From JAFGPJ01 sp964612465 (lineage in GTDB: Bacteria > Planctomycetota > Phycisphaerae > Sedimentisphaerales > Anaerobacaceae): a DNA stretch of 27,541 nucleotides. Shown in pieces: positions 16,818 through 24,680 of this stretch. The notes beneath the pieces are model-generated. The model worked only from the letters and a program-made list of their open reading frames with translations, had not been told where the DNA came from and made no database searches. Position 1 is the first letter of the stretch. Every line of letters begins with the position of its first letter. The translations under genes were made by a program, and so were the position numbers. The DNA lies in the NCBI GenBank assembly GCA_964612465.1, contig CAZTDF010000040.1, forward strand, positions 1 through 27,541. Reading direction: 5' to 3'.

Positions 16818-17378
16818 TCAATCGAGCAATATTTCATCCGACTTGTTTTTGATCAGCCCATCAACTTTGTCGGTGTACTGCTTGGTAATATCATCGACTT
16901 GCTTCTTGCCTTTTTCGAGGTCATCTTCAGTGATGAGTTTGTCTTTTTGCTGCTTTTCGAGATGCTTGATTGCGTCTCTTCGTATATTGCGAATACCAAC
17001 CTTTGTCTGTTCGCCGGTCTGTTTGGCCTGCTGAACGAGCTGTTTTCTTCTTTCCTCGCTTAGTGCCGGGATATTAAGTCTGATTATTTTTCCATCTATT
17101 ATCGGCGCGATGCTCAGGTCGCTGGCCTTGATTGCTTTTTCGATTTCTCTAATCGAGGCAGGATCGAACGGCTTAATCACAATCATATCCATTTGAGGCG
17201 TTGCCAGGGTTGCCATCTGCTTCAATGGCGTAGGCGTCCCGTAAAAATCCGCCCTTATGTTTTCGACCAGTCCTGTTGCGGCTCTACCGCTGCGGACAGC
17301 TTTTAGCTCGTCCTTCAGGACTTCGACAGCTTTTTTCATTTTGGATTCGGTGTCCGAGACTATTGATTTGGTAGGCAT
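16818..17378 (-). CDS. frr: Ribosome recycling factor
   Basis: The 186-aa protein matches RRF along its length: KMKKAVEVLKDELKAVRSGRA near the start, FYGTPTPLKQMATLATPQ at about 46-63, RLNIPALSEERRKQLVQQAK at about 99-118, and the helical VGIRNIRRDAIK. With EF-G it splits the post-termination ribosome in the cytoplasm. The ATG at 17378 is preferred over the TTG at 17390 because GAGG lies seven bases before it and the length then equals the usual 185 residues. It starts eight bases after the pyrH stop, so it is translated from the same message. Confidence 0.97.
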   Translation of the reverse strand: MPTKSIVSDTESKMKKAVEVLKDELKAVRSGRAATGLVENIRADFYGTPTPLKQMATLATPQMDMIVIKPFDPASIREIEKAIKASDLSIAPIIDGKIIRLNIPALSEERRKQLVQQAKQTGEQTKVGIRNIRRDAIKHLEKQQKDKLITEDDLEKGKKQVDDITKQYTDKVDGLIKNKSDEILLD

Positions 17379-17386
17379 CTTCAACC

Positions 17387-18109
17387 TCAATTAGTTACTA
17401 TTTTGGTACCAACTTGCTCGCCACAAAGAGCCTTCGTTATGTCGCCCTTCTCGAAAATATTCAAAACAATAATCGGGATATTGTTGTCCCGGCAAAGACT
17501 TATTGCTGCATGATCCATTATTCTAAGTTTCTTTGTCAGCACTTGGTCATAAGATAATTTCTCAAAGAGCTGTGCGTCCGGATTTTTTTTAGGATCATCA
17601 CTGTAAACTCCCTGAACTTTTGTTGCTTTTATAAGCAGGTCTGCGTCAAGTTCCGAAGCCCTCAGAGCCGCGCATGTATCGGTAGTAAAGAAAGGATTTC
17701 CTGTTCCGCCCGCTAATATCGCTACCCTTCCGCGTTCGAGGTGTCGAATGGCCCTTCTGCGAATAAAGCCCTCGCACAGAGCTGGAACGTCTATTGCGCT
17801 GAGGACCCTCGTTTCCTGGCCGAGCTTCTCAAGCGTTTCCTGGAGCGCACAGGCATTGATTATCGTAGCCAACATCCCCATATAGTCCGCTGTATTCCTG
17901 GGAATATGACTGGTCTCAGAGAAGCTTTCCCCCCTTAGAATATTACCTGCTCCGACCACAATCGCAACCTGCGGCCCAAGTTTGCAAATCTCAGCGATTC
18001 TCTCTGCAATTGACTGAAGCGCGGCACCATCGATCCCGAACTGACCTGCTTTGCAAAAACTCTCGCCCGAAAGCTTCAACAGAATGCGATGATATTTGCT
18101 CTGAGCCAT
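17387..18109 (-). CDS. pyrH: UMP kinase
   Basis: The 240-aa protein is a standard PyrH: ILLKLSGESF at the start, VVGAGNILRG, TADYMGMLATIINACALQE, the signature ILAGGTGNPFFTTDT, and LLIKATKVQGVYSDDP. It phosphorylates UMP to UDP in the cytoplasm and belongs to the amino-acid kinase fold. The ATG at 18109 gives the normal length. The GTG at 18148 would add 13 residues that overlap a hairpin. No strong ribosome site precedes the ATG, only GAGAT. It lies between tsf and frr as in many bacteria. Confidence 0.97.
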   Translation of the reverse strand: MAQSKYHRILLKLSGESFCKAGQFGIDGAALQSIAERIAEICKLGPQVAIVVGAGNILRGESFSETSHIPRNTADYMGMLATIINACALQETLEKLGQETRVLSAIDVPALCEGFIRRRAIRHLERGRVAILAGGTGNPFFTTDTCAALRASELDADLLIKATKVQGVYSDDPKKNPDAQLFEKLSYDQVLTKKLRIMDHAAISLCRDNNIPIIVLNIFEKGDITKALCGEQVGTKIVTN

Positions 18110-18117
18110 TTTTATAT

Positions 18118-18151
18118 CTCGTGAAGGGCATCTCGCGTCTCGTTTCACGAG
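18118..18151 (-). other. Hairpin just upstream of the pyrH start
   Basis: CTCGTGAA (18118-18125) and TTCACGAG (18144-18151) are perfect 8-bp complements with an 18-nt loop, between tsf and pyrH, and end eight bases before the pyrH ATG. The stem takes in the CGAGA region that would have to serve as ribosome site. Control of pyrH translation is inference. Confidence 0.45.
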
Positions 18152-18160
18152 GCATCCCAG

Positions 18161-19024
18161 TTATCCGACTTCAAATCGGACAAATCTTTTTATTTTTGCC
18201 TCACCGCCGGCTTGTTTTGCCGCTTCAGCAAGGACCTGCTCGACAGACTTACTGTCGTCTTTGACGAAAGGCTGCTGCAGAAGGCAGTTCTCAGCGAAGA
18301 ATTTCTTCATTTTGCCTTCGACAATTTTATCTATGATATTCGCCGGCTTGTTCTTAACCTGCTCGGTGAAAATGGCCTTTTCCCGCTCGATCGTTTCAGG
18401 ATCAATCTGGTCTTTATCAAGCGCCAGGGGCTTGGTTGCGGTTATGTGCATGGCTATGTCTGAGGCAGTTTTTAGTACGTCTCCGGCTGCGATGGCTTCG
18501 TCGCTGGTCTCAAACTGGACCATTGTGCCGACTTTTTCATTGAAGTGAACATAAGTGCTAATCAGTCCCGGGCTGTCGAGCTTGTATTTGGCGTAGTCTC
18601 CAACCTGGGTTTTTTCGCCGGTTTTACTGACTAATTCGGTCATTATATCACCAAATTTTTTGCCGTCGGCAGAGGTCTCAAGAACATTCTCAATACCTTC
18701 GTCGGCCGGGCAGGCCAGGGCTACGTCGGCCAGAATTTGTGCCGTCGCCACAAAATCGTCGCTCTTGGCTACAAAATCCGTCTCGCAGCAAAGCGTTGCC
18801 AGGGCTGCCGTCTTACTGTCGGGGCTGATTTTGCTTACGACCAAACCTTCGGAAGTGTCTCGACCGGCACGCTTGGCCAATGTTGCGAGGCCTTTTTTTC
18901 TCAGTAAATCCATTGCTTTCTCGATATCACCACCCGTATCCTGAAGGGCTCTTTTGCAGTCCATCATTCCCTGCCCGCTCATCTTCCGCAGTTTCATAAC
19001 CATCGCTGCTGAAATCTCAGCCAT
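18161..19024 (-). CDS. tsf: Elongation factor Ts
   Basis: The 287-aa protein has the N-terminal UBA-like domain (VMKLRKMSGQGMMDCKRAL, then GDIEKAMDLLRKKG), the TDFVA motif near residues 82-86 that contacts EF-Tu, and a C-terminal coiled-coil-type region (INPETIEREK-like, here IDPETIEREKAIFTEQ). It exchanges GDP for GTP on EF-Tu in the cytoplasm. The length is normal. AGGAG eight bases before the ATG sets the start. It follows rpsB after a 115-bp spacer with a strong hairpin, and pyrH follows 51 bp downstream. Confidence 0.97.
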   Translation of the reverse strand: MAEISAAMVMKLRKMSGQGMMDCKRALQDTGGDIEKAMDLLRKKGLATLAKRAGRDTSEGLVVSKISPDSKTAALATLCCETDFVAKSDDFVATAQILADVALACPADEGIENVLETSADGKKFGDIMTELVSKTGEKTQVGDYAKYKLDSPGLISTYVHFNEKVGTMVQFETSDEAIAAGDVLKTASDIAMHITATKPLALDKDQIDPETIEREKAIFTEQVKNKPANIIDKIVEGKMKKFFAENCLLQQPFVKDDSKSVEQVLAEAAKQAGGEAKIKRFVRFEVG

Positions 19025-19073
19025 CTTAAAAACTCCTATTCTCTTGTGCTTCGTGGATTGTTACTCGTATTAT

Positions 19074-19100
19074 GCTAACCGGCGGTAGAACCGCCGGCTA
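19074..19100 (-). other. Strong GC-rich hairpin between rpsB and tsf
   Basis: CCGGCGGT (19079-19086) and ACCGCCGG (19090-19097) form a perfect 8-bp stem with a three-base loop, extended by TA/TA pairs with one mismatch. No T-run follows on the transcribed strand. The place fits a partial attenuator or RNA-stability element that sets the S2 to EF-Ts ratio, or a REP-like mobile palindrome. Confidence 0.6.
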
Positions 19101-19139
19101 AATATCTAAGGACTATCTACTATTGGCTATTTGCCGTTT

Positions 19140-19997
19140 TTACCCGGGTTCCTGCTGCTCTGTTTGACTTTCTTGCGAAGGTGTGTCTGCAATCTGTACT
19201 GGGCTTTTCTCAATCGCTTTCGTTGCTTGATGTTTTTCTTCACTGGCGCGGGCCAGTGCCGGTCTCTTTGGACGGACGCGCCTCGGCCGTTGTGGTATTT
19301 CCTGACGAACTGCAGTCATCGTTTTGCCAATTGCCACCGCATCAGCCAATTCGTTGAGTATCAGATCAACCGCTCTGATCGAATCGTCATTTGCAGGAAT
19401 CGCCACATCAACCGTGTCAGGATCCGAATCAGTATCGAGAAGTCCTACTGTTGCAATATCCAGCTTTTTGGCTTCCCGAAGAGCAAGATATTCCTTCTTA
19501 GCGTCAACTACGACAACAGCACCCGGCAAACGGGACATATTCCGAACGCCTTGCAGATTAGCTTTAATCTTTCGCATTTCGCGTTTTAGCCTTGATGCCT
19601 GCTTTTTGCTCTCGCTATCGAGCGTTCCATCCTCAGCCATAGCTTCTAACTGCTCCAGTCTCTGGAGTCGGGAGCGTATTGTTCTAAAATTGGTAAGCAT
19701 ACCGCCAAGCCATCGCTGGGAAACATAGTGCATCCCGCACTTTTCAGCAATAGATTCTACAGCCTTTTGGGCCTGACGTTTTGTGCCTACGAAAACGACG
19801 TCTTTGCCGGAAGAAACTACTTCAGCAAGAAGCTTTTTAGCGATTAGCAGCCCTGTTAAGGTTTTTTTGACATCAATGATATGGATATTGCCGCGTTTTG
19901 CGAAAATGAATGGAGCCATTTTTGGATCCCATCGGCTCACGCCGTGTCCAAAATGCACCCCTGCGTTAATAAGTTTCCGTGCCAACTCTTTAGCCAC
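19140..19997 (-). CDS. rpsB: 30S ribosomal protein S2 with C-terminal extension
   Basis: The 285-aa protein begins with the S2 signature LINAGVHFGHGVSRWDPKM and continues with IFAKRGNIHIIDVKKT, FVGTKRQAQKAV, YVSQRWLGGMLTNFRTI and PDTVDVAIPANDDSIRAVDL. S2 binds late to the small subunit near the platform and is needed for S1 binding. Residues after about 235 form a tail rich in Arg, Lys, Glu and Gln (about 50 residues) that is longer than in most bacteria. The start is GTG with GGAG seven bases before it. It is the first gene of the translation cluster. Confidence 0.97.
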   Translation of the reverse strand: MAKELARKLINAGVHFGHGVSRWDPKMAPFIFAKRGNIHIIDVKKTLTGLLIAKKLLAEVVSSGKDVVFVGTKRQAQKAVESIAEKCGMHYVSQRWLGGMLTNFRTIRSRLQRLEQLEAMAEDGTLDSESKKQASRLKREMRKIKANLQGVRNMSRLPGAVVVVDAKKEYLALREAKKLDIATVGLLDTDSDPDTVDVAIPANDDSIRAVDLILNELADAVAIGKTMTAVRQEIPQRPRRVRPKRPALARASEEKHQATKAIEKSPVQIADTPSQESQTEQQEPG

Positions 19998-20062
19998 AAA
20001 AGATCTCCAAAAAATTTACAAAACTTGACCTCGTACGCTATATATAAACAGACAAAGTAAGG

Positions 20063-20091
20063 AAAATAATGTATATCGATCAATATGTCAA
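20063..20091 (-). promoter_or_regulatory. Sigma70-type promoter of the rpsB-tsf-pyrH-frr cluster
   Basis: On the minus strand a perfect TTGACA (20091-20086) and TATTTT (20068-20063) are separated by 17 bases. Transcription would start near 20056, about 60 nt before the rpsB GTG. The region 20099-20267 upstream shows no tRNA, terminator or gene that I can support. Confidence 0.65.
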
Positions 20092-20267
20092 GAGTTTATG
20101 TTAAGAATTTTTCTAAGATATGGACGAATTTCCCAACTCGCCATAGGTAGGAGAATTATCGCTGTTAGACTCCGATTATATTCGCAGGTAAGAGTGCTCC
20201 TCGGAAGTTTCACTGCTGGGCGCGTTTTGACGGCCTGTCTCAGAAGCGATAACCTGGATAAGGATTC

Positions 20268-20669
20268 TCAATACCAGATTGTAATGATAATATTGGGCTC
20301 AATTTTTTTGGCCTGGACCAGGCCCGTAACAACATTTGTTCGTTTTATCTTAACATCCGGATTTTCATTCAGCCATCTGGTGATTTGCTCATCAAGAAAA
20401 TTCAGAGCCCCGGGGTGCAGTTTTGTGAAAAAGGTCTTTACGCTCACAATTCGGTCGGTAGGAGCAATTTTTTCCGTCGGTTTTTTTGCCGCTGTTTTAG
20501 GCATCTCAATCTTCGGTATTTGGACAGGACTCGTGCCGCCCAGGTCCAAAGGGGCATGTGAAACACCTTTTTCGCCTATGTTGGAATCGTCAAATGGGAT
20601 TGGTTTGTCGATATCTTTGTTAATAGGGGCTGGTTGATTGAGAGGATTGTTGATATTTAAATTTTCCAT
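20268..20669 (-). CDS. 133-aa protein of unknown function with a C-terminal conserved-looking domain
   Basis: I cannot assign this protein. From the ATG at 20669 (AAGGGA six bases upstream) it has a Pro, Asn and Asp-rich, probably disordered N-terminal half (to about residue 65). A compact C-terminal part follows, with the pattern TFFTKLHPGALNFLDEQI, then RWLNENPDVKIKRTN and a hydrophobic end NIIITIWY. The end looks like a small alpha/beta domain of about 60 residues. It has no signal peptide or membrane helix. It lies 127 bp downstream of the secretin gene on the same strand and upstream of the rpsB promoter. The codon pattern and ribosome site make it a likely real gene. Confidence 0.7.
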   Translation of the reverse strand: MENLNINNPLNQPAPINKDIDKPIPFDDSNIGEKGVSHAPLDLGGTSPVQIPKIEMPKTAAKKPTEKIAPTDRIVSVKTFFTKLHPGALNFLDEQITRWLNENPDVKIKRTNVVTGLVQAKKIEPNIIITIWY

Positions 20670-20796
20670 AGAGTATCCCTTCATCAAAGATTTAGATTTA
20701 GCAATATCACCCGGAAATCTTACGGTTGATTGACAGACGGCAACGGCGTGGCTTAGCCGGATATCTCATTTGTCTGGTCTATTTCTGTAAATTTTG

Positions 20797-22452
20797 TCAG
20801 GCTTTACTCTCAGCCTTATCCTCTTTGGCCTTTACATTATCAGCTTTTTCCGCCTTTGGGGCAGTGGGCTGCTCGGTTTGAGATGCTGATTTTTCAGCCC
20901 CGGCTTCGGGCTTGTTAGGATTTTCTTTTTTGGCATCTTCGGCGGCTTTGATCTTTGCTTTGGCTTCGGCTTCAGCCTTATTAGCCTCTTCCTGGGCTTT
21001 TTTAGCGTTGGCAATTGCTTTGTCTGCGGCTGCTTTGGCTTCTTCAGCAGCCTTTGTCTTTGCTTGAGCTTCGGCATTGGCTTTTTCGGCGTCGGCCTTG
21101 GTCTTCTCTGCGTCAGTTTCGACTCTGCTTAGCTCTGCCTCTGCTTTATGGGCTCGTTCCTCGGCCTCTCTGATGTCGATTCGGGCCTGGGCTTTTTCTA
21201 CNNNNNNNNNNNNNNNNNNNNNNNNNNNNNNNNNNNNNNNNNNNNNNNNNNNNNNNNNNNNNNNNNNNNNNNNNNNNNNNNNNNNNNNNNNNNNNNNNNN
21301 NAGAATCGGAATGCCGCGAACCACCGCGAACTCTTCGTTCTTCCTGATTCCACCGATTATGAGGCTTTCACCCTGTCTGATACGGTTCTCTTTATTATCG
21401 ATTTGCTTTTTTGTAATGATTGGTACTTGCTTTACACCTTCGGGCGTGTTCTTTGAACCGAGTATAATGGATGTTTCCAGGCCGATGTAGCCGTCTCCGA
21501 AGACGTGGGCGGTGATTTCAAGCGAGTCAACTACATCTTCATATGTAGTACTTGTCTCCAAGTAGTCTGATATCGTGGAGCGCATTGTTGTCCTGTCTAT
21601 CGGAACTTTCTGCATTGATGAGACTCTGGCAGTTCCGCCGTTGACCACTTCGAGCGTTGGATTCATTAGAATTTTCAAGTAGCCCCTCGACTCGAGCAGG
21701 TCGATTAACAGCGTGAAGCCATGGCCTGCTTCGGCAGCGTTCAAATACCCTATATTAAGGCCCATTCGAGATCGTGCCACTTCTCTGAGCGAGGCCCCTG
21801 GAAACGCAGGAAGATATTCGTCGTCCATTACCAATTGTCGAACATCAGCTCCGAAAGCCGTCCCGGCGGGATTCATCACGATCTTCTCACCGAACAAGTT
21901 GTCGATTGCTATAGTGGTTTCACGGTCAAATGTCATATCCGCATAAACCTCTGAGATCAGACAATCTATCTTGATCTGAACCGGCTTAACATCCACCTGA
22001 TGGAGAACGTCCAGTACCGCCTCGGCGTCTTCACGAGCTGGACATCTTACTATCAGTTGGTTTACGGCGGGATTGCTGCTGACAGTGTAGTCAACCAATT
22101 TCGTTTCTTTGCCTTTTTTATCGAATAGCTTGGTTGCAAATTGTTCATGGATAATTTTTTTTAAGTTATCCGATTCATGGTACTTGCAGAAGTACGATAA
22201 TCTCCACTCCGGTGTGCCACCTACTATTTGCTGAGAGATTTCGGGCGGTTCTCTATAAATATCGGGTATAGGGACATTCGGTTCGGGAATAACATTAATC
22301 TTCAGATCGCGCAGAGTTCTCTCGGCTTCATTTTCCGTATCTGTTTGGGCGGAGATACTCCCCCATTCTCCGATCCAAAGTAAAACTGCCGCAGCCACAA
22401 CCACAATCAGCCAATGATTACGGACTTCTTTTTGGCTTATGCTGCTGCTCAT
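20797..22452 (-). CDS. Secretin-domain outer-membrane protein with Ala/Lys/Glu coiled-coil tail, interrupted by a sequence gap
   Basis: The N-terminus has a membrane anchor or signal (about residues 13-35). A short secretin N-domain follows (NPAVNQLIVRCPAREDAEAVLDVLHQ, in pieces), then the secretin core: VQIKIDCLISEVYAD, ILMNPTLEVVNGGTARV, and RQGESLIIGGIRKNE with RGIPI. Secretins form gated rings in the outer membrane for type II or III secretion or pilus systems. The 100-N gap falls exactly where the core should end. After it the same frame continues for 134 residues of Ala, Lys and Glu-rich coiled coil, then a Pro/Lys/Glu tail. Such a tail is unusual for a secretin. Because the gap length is a placeholder, the two parts may not be one protein. 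The ribosome site is weak. No other secretion genes are adjacent. Confidence 0.75.
   Translation of the reverse strand: MSSSISQKEVRNHWLIVVVAAAVLLWIGEWGSISAQTDTENEAERTLRDLKINVIPEPNVPIPDIYREPPEISQQIVGGTPEWRLSYFCKYHESDNLKKIIHEQFATKLFDKKGKETKLVDYTVSSNPAVNQLIVRCPAREDAEAVLDVLHQVDVKPVQIKIDCLISEVYADMTFDRETTIAIDNLFGEKIVMNPAGTAFGADVRQLVMDDEYLPAFPGASLREVARSRMGLNIGYLNAAEAGHGFTLLIDLLESRGYLKILMNPTLEVVNGGTARVSSMQKVPIDRTTMRSTISDYLETSTTYEDVVDSLEITAHVFGDGYIGLETSIILGSKNTPEGVKQVPIITKKQIDNKENRIRQGESLIIGGIRKNEEFAVVRGIPIXXXXXXXXXXXXXXXXXXXXXXXXXXXXXXXXXXVEKAQARIDIREAEERAHKAEAELSRVETDAEKTKADAEKANAEAQAKTKAAEEAKAAADKAIANAKKAQEEANKAEAEAKAKIKAAEDAKKENPNKPEAGAEKSASQTEQPTAPKAEKADNVKAKEDKAESKA
21202..21301. other. Assembly gap of 100 N
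   Basis: Exactly 100 undetermined bases, the usual scaffold placeholder, so the true distance is unknown. The frame of the surrounding gene happens to be kept, which has a one in three chance by itself. Confidence 1.
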
Positions 22453-22646
22453 AATGTTAGAATCGCCATTAAAACCATACGCTCATTAAGCGGAATGCCG
22501 CCATGCATTTCCGAACTGTTTATAGACGGAATGTTCATTTATTATATTGCATATCTTCTTATCGTCAAGTAGATTACCATAGAATTAGTGAAAATATTAC
22601 CTTTTTTTGGGGCAAAAGTGCCTTTTTTCTCTATTTTTTGGGTTTT

Positions 22647-24011
22647 ATGGAACGAAAAAAGCAAGAAATCACTGTCGGTTTTGTATCATTAGGCTGCCCG
22701 AAAAACGTGGTTGATAGCGAAAGAATGTTGGCTGAAATTGTCCAGGCGGGTTTTCCGATAACTGCCGAGACTGATAATGCCGATGTTGTTGTCGTCAATA
22801 CCTGCGGTTTTATCGCCCCAGCCGAGGCTGAGTCACTCGAAGCGATAAGACACGCGGTGGATCGTAAGCTTAGTGGTGCCGTAAAAAAAGTTGTTGTTGC
22901 CGGTTGTCTCAGCGAAAGATTAGGAACGGAGCTTCTCGAAAAGGTAGAGGGTATTGATGCCGTTGTTGGCCTCAGTCAGCGGGATAATATTGCAAAAATA
23001 ATCGAAAAAACTTTTTCTTCCGATATCAGCGGACGTTGCGAAGACTCTTATCCAAACCAACCATTGTCTCCAGTTAGTGACCGAGTTGTAGATGACAGAT
23101 GCAGGTTACTTATCACTCCGCAACATTGGGCGTACCTGCGAATCAGCGAAGGCTGCAATCACCGTTGCTCTTTTTGCACGATACCGTCAATAAGAGGTCG
23201 ATTTCGAAGCAAATCCATGGATCTTGTTCTCGCCGAGGCTGAAGAATTGGTTTCCGCCGGCGTGGTCGAATTGAATATCATCGCACAGGACACAACCTGC
23301 TACGGGCGCGATTTAAAAATAAAAAACGGCTTGCCAGCTCTTCTGAAAGAACTCGAGAAAATTGCCGGCTTGGTATGGCTTCGGCTGATGTACCTGTATC
23401 CGACAGGGATTGACGGTGAATTGATAGAGGCCATCGCGAAGAGCGAGAAAATCGTTCGCTACCTTGATGTCCCGCTCCAGCACGTAAACGATAAGATCCT
23501 CGAGTCGATGCGCCGGCCCGATACCAGGGATAAACTCCAGCGCCTGATCGAGGATTTGCGTCTTGCTATGTCCGATATTGTGCTGCGAACAACACTGATC
23601 GTCGGCTTTCCGGGCGAAACCGACCGGCAGTTCGAAGAGCTGATGGACTTTGTCAGGTGGGCGAGGTTTGATGCCCTGGGCTGCTTTACGTTCTATCCCG
23701 AATCCGGAACTGCTGCCGCCGAATTGCCCGGCCAGGTCCCGGACGAGGTCAAACAGCAGCGTTTTGATGAACTTATGCTCACCCAGCAGAAAATCGCGTT
23801 TGCCCAAAACAAAGACAGAATCGGTGACAAAGTTACCTGCCTGGTGGATTCGGTTGACCGTGACAGCCTCGGCAGGGGACGCTATTACGGGCAGGCCCCC
23901 GATATCGACAGCATTTGCATAATAAAACACTGCTCGGCAAAGCCAGGACAGTTCATCGAGGTAAAAGTCGTTGGAACACAAGATTATGATTTGCTCGTTA
24001 AGCAGATTTAG
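22647..24011 (+). CDS. rimO: Ribosomal protein S12 methylthiotransferase RimO
   Basis: The 454-aa protein carries the N-terminal cluster cysteines Cys17 (VSLGCPKNVVDSERML), Cys53 (NTCGF) and Cys87 (AGCLSER). The radical-SAM motif is Cys170, Cys174, Cys177 (EGCNHRCSFCTIPSIRG). VSLGCPKN and IAQDTTCYGRDL mark RimO instead of the tRNA enzyme MiaB. The C-terminal TRAM domain covers about 385-454. It adds a methylthio group to an Asp of S12 using two iron-sulfur clusters. I chose the ATG at 22647 since the 48 residues before it in the open frame are not family-like. The ribosome site is weak. It is divergent from the secretin gene, and pgsA follows 38 bp downstream. Confidence 0.96.
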   Translation: MERKKQEITVGFVSLGCPKNVVDSERMLAEIVQAGFPITAETDNADVVVVNTCGFIAPAEAESLEAIRHAVDRKLSGAVKKVVVAGCLSERLGTELLEKVEGIDAVVGLSQRDNIAKIIEKTFSSDISGRCEDSYPNQPLSPVSDRVVDDRCRLLITPQHWAYLRISEGCNHRCSFCTIPSIRGRFRSKSMDLVLAEAEELVSAGVVELNIIAQDTTCYGRDLKIKNGLPALLKELEKIAGLVWLRLMYLYPTGIDGELIEAIAKSEKIVRYLDVPLQHVNDKILESMRRPDTRDKLQRLIEDLRLAMSDIVLRTTLIVGFPGETDRQFEELMDFVRWARFDALGCFTFYPESGTAAAELPGQVPDEVKQQRFDELMLTQQKIAFAQNKDRIGDKVTCLVDSVDRDSLGRGRYYGQAPDIDSICIIKHCSAKPGQFIEVKVVGTQDYDLLVKQI

Positions 24012-24049
24012 TATTGAATTTTGTCGCTAAATACGTAAACTTTCAGATT

Positions 24050-24655
24050 ATGTTAAAGCAGCTTCCGAATATTCTGACTATGGGCCGGTTGGTTTTGACC
24101 ATTATCTTTCTGGTTATGATTCTTATGGCCCCGAAGTATTACGCCGACGGTGAAATCCCGTTTCCCGGTTTTCTCGATGTAGCTTTCATCCTCTTTGTCA
24201 TCGCCGGCCTGACCGATATCGCCGACGGCATAGCGGCACGCAGGTTGAACGTAGCCAGCAAGTTCGGGCGAATGGTCGACCCTCTGGCCGATAAAATCCT
24301 GGTCTGCGGGGCGTTTATTTGCTTTGCAATAATCGGTCAGCCCAAGCTTTTCGATCTGGGCCCCGGCGTCTTAACCGCGATTCACTGGTCCGTGGCAGGC
24401 GTTTTAATCGCGAGAGAGGTTTTCGTCACGGTATTGAGACACATTGCGGAATCCCGCGGCGTCAATTTCGCTGCGACTGTGTCCGGCAAGATCAAAATGT
24501 TCCTTCAATCGTTCGCCATCGGCACGGTAATAATCAAAATGGCCCATGTCCAGACTGCCGCCTGGGGATACTGGTTCGCAACCGTGGTTTTCATACTGAT
24601 GCTGATAACAACGGTCATCTCAGGCATCAGGGCTATCCAGCGGCCGCACGGCTAA
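24050..24655 (+). CDS. pgsA: CDP-diacylglycerol--glycerol-3-phosphate 3-phosphatidyltransferase
   Basis: The 201-aa membrane protein has the CDP-alcohol phosphotransferase motif DIADGIAARRLNVASKFGRM followed by VDPLADK, with all the expected Asp residues (DxxDGxxAR...GxxxDxxxD). The start LKQLPNILTMGRLVLT is typical of PgsA. It makes phosphatidylglycerol phosphate in the inner membrane, the first committed step to phosphatidylglycerol and cardiolipin. The ATG at 24050 gives the usual length. A TTG at 24014 would add 12 residues and lies two bases after the rimO stop. Neither has a clear ribosome site, so coupling to rimO is possible. Confidence 0.93.
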   Translation: MLKQLPNILTMGRLVLTIIFLVMILMAPKYYADGEIPFPGFLDVAFILFVIAGLTDIADGIAARRLNVASKFGRMVDPLADKILVCGAFICFAIIGQPKLFDLGPGVLTAIHWSVAGVLIAREVFVTVLRHIAESRGVNFAATVSGKIKMFLQSFAIGTVIIKMAHVQTAAWGYWFATVVFILMLITTVISGIRAIQRPHG

Positions 24656-24680
24656 AAAACAACATAAAGGAAAGAGGCTC

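Noticed and set aside
20099..20267. tRNA or small gene between the rpsB promoter and the 133-aa gene
   Set aside because: I found no T-loop GTTCGAATC-type motif or acceptor pairing on either strand, and no open frame with a ribosome site.
22503..22646. Longer N-terminus of RimO starting at 22503
   Set aside because: The 48 extra residues are hydrophobic and aromatic, unlike the family, and come from AT-rich promoter DNA. The ATG at 22647 directly precedes the conserved start.
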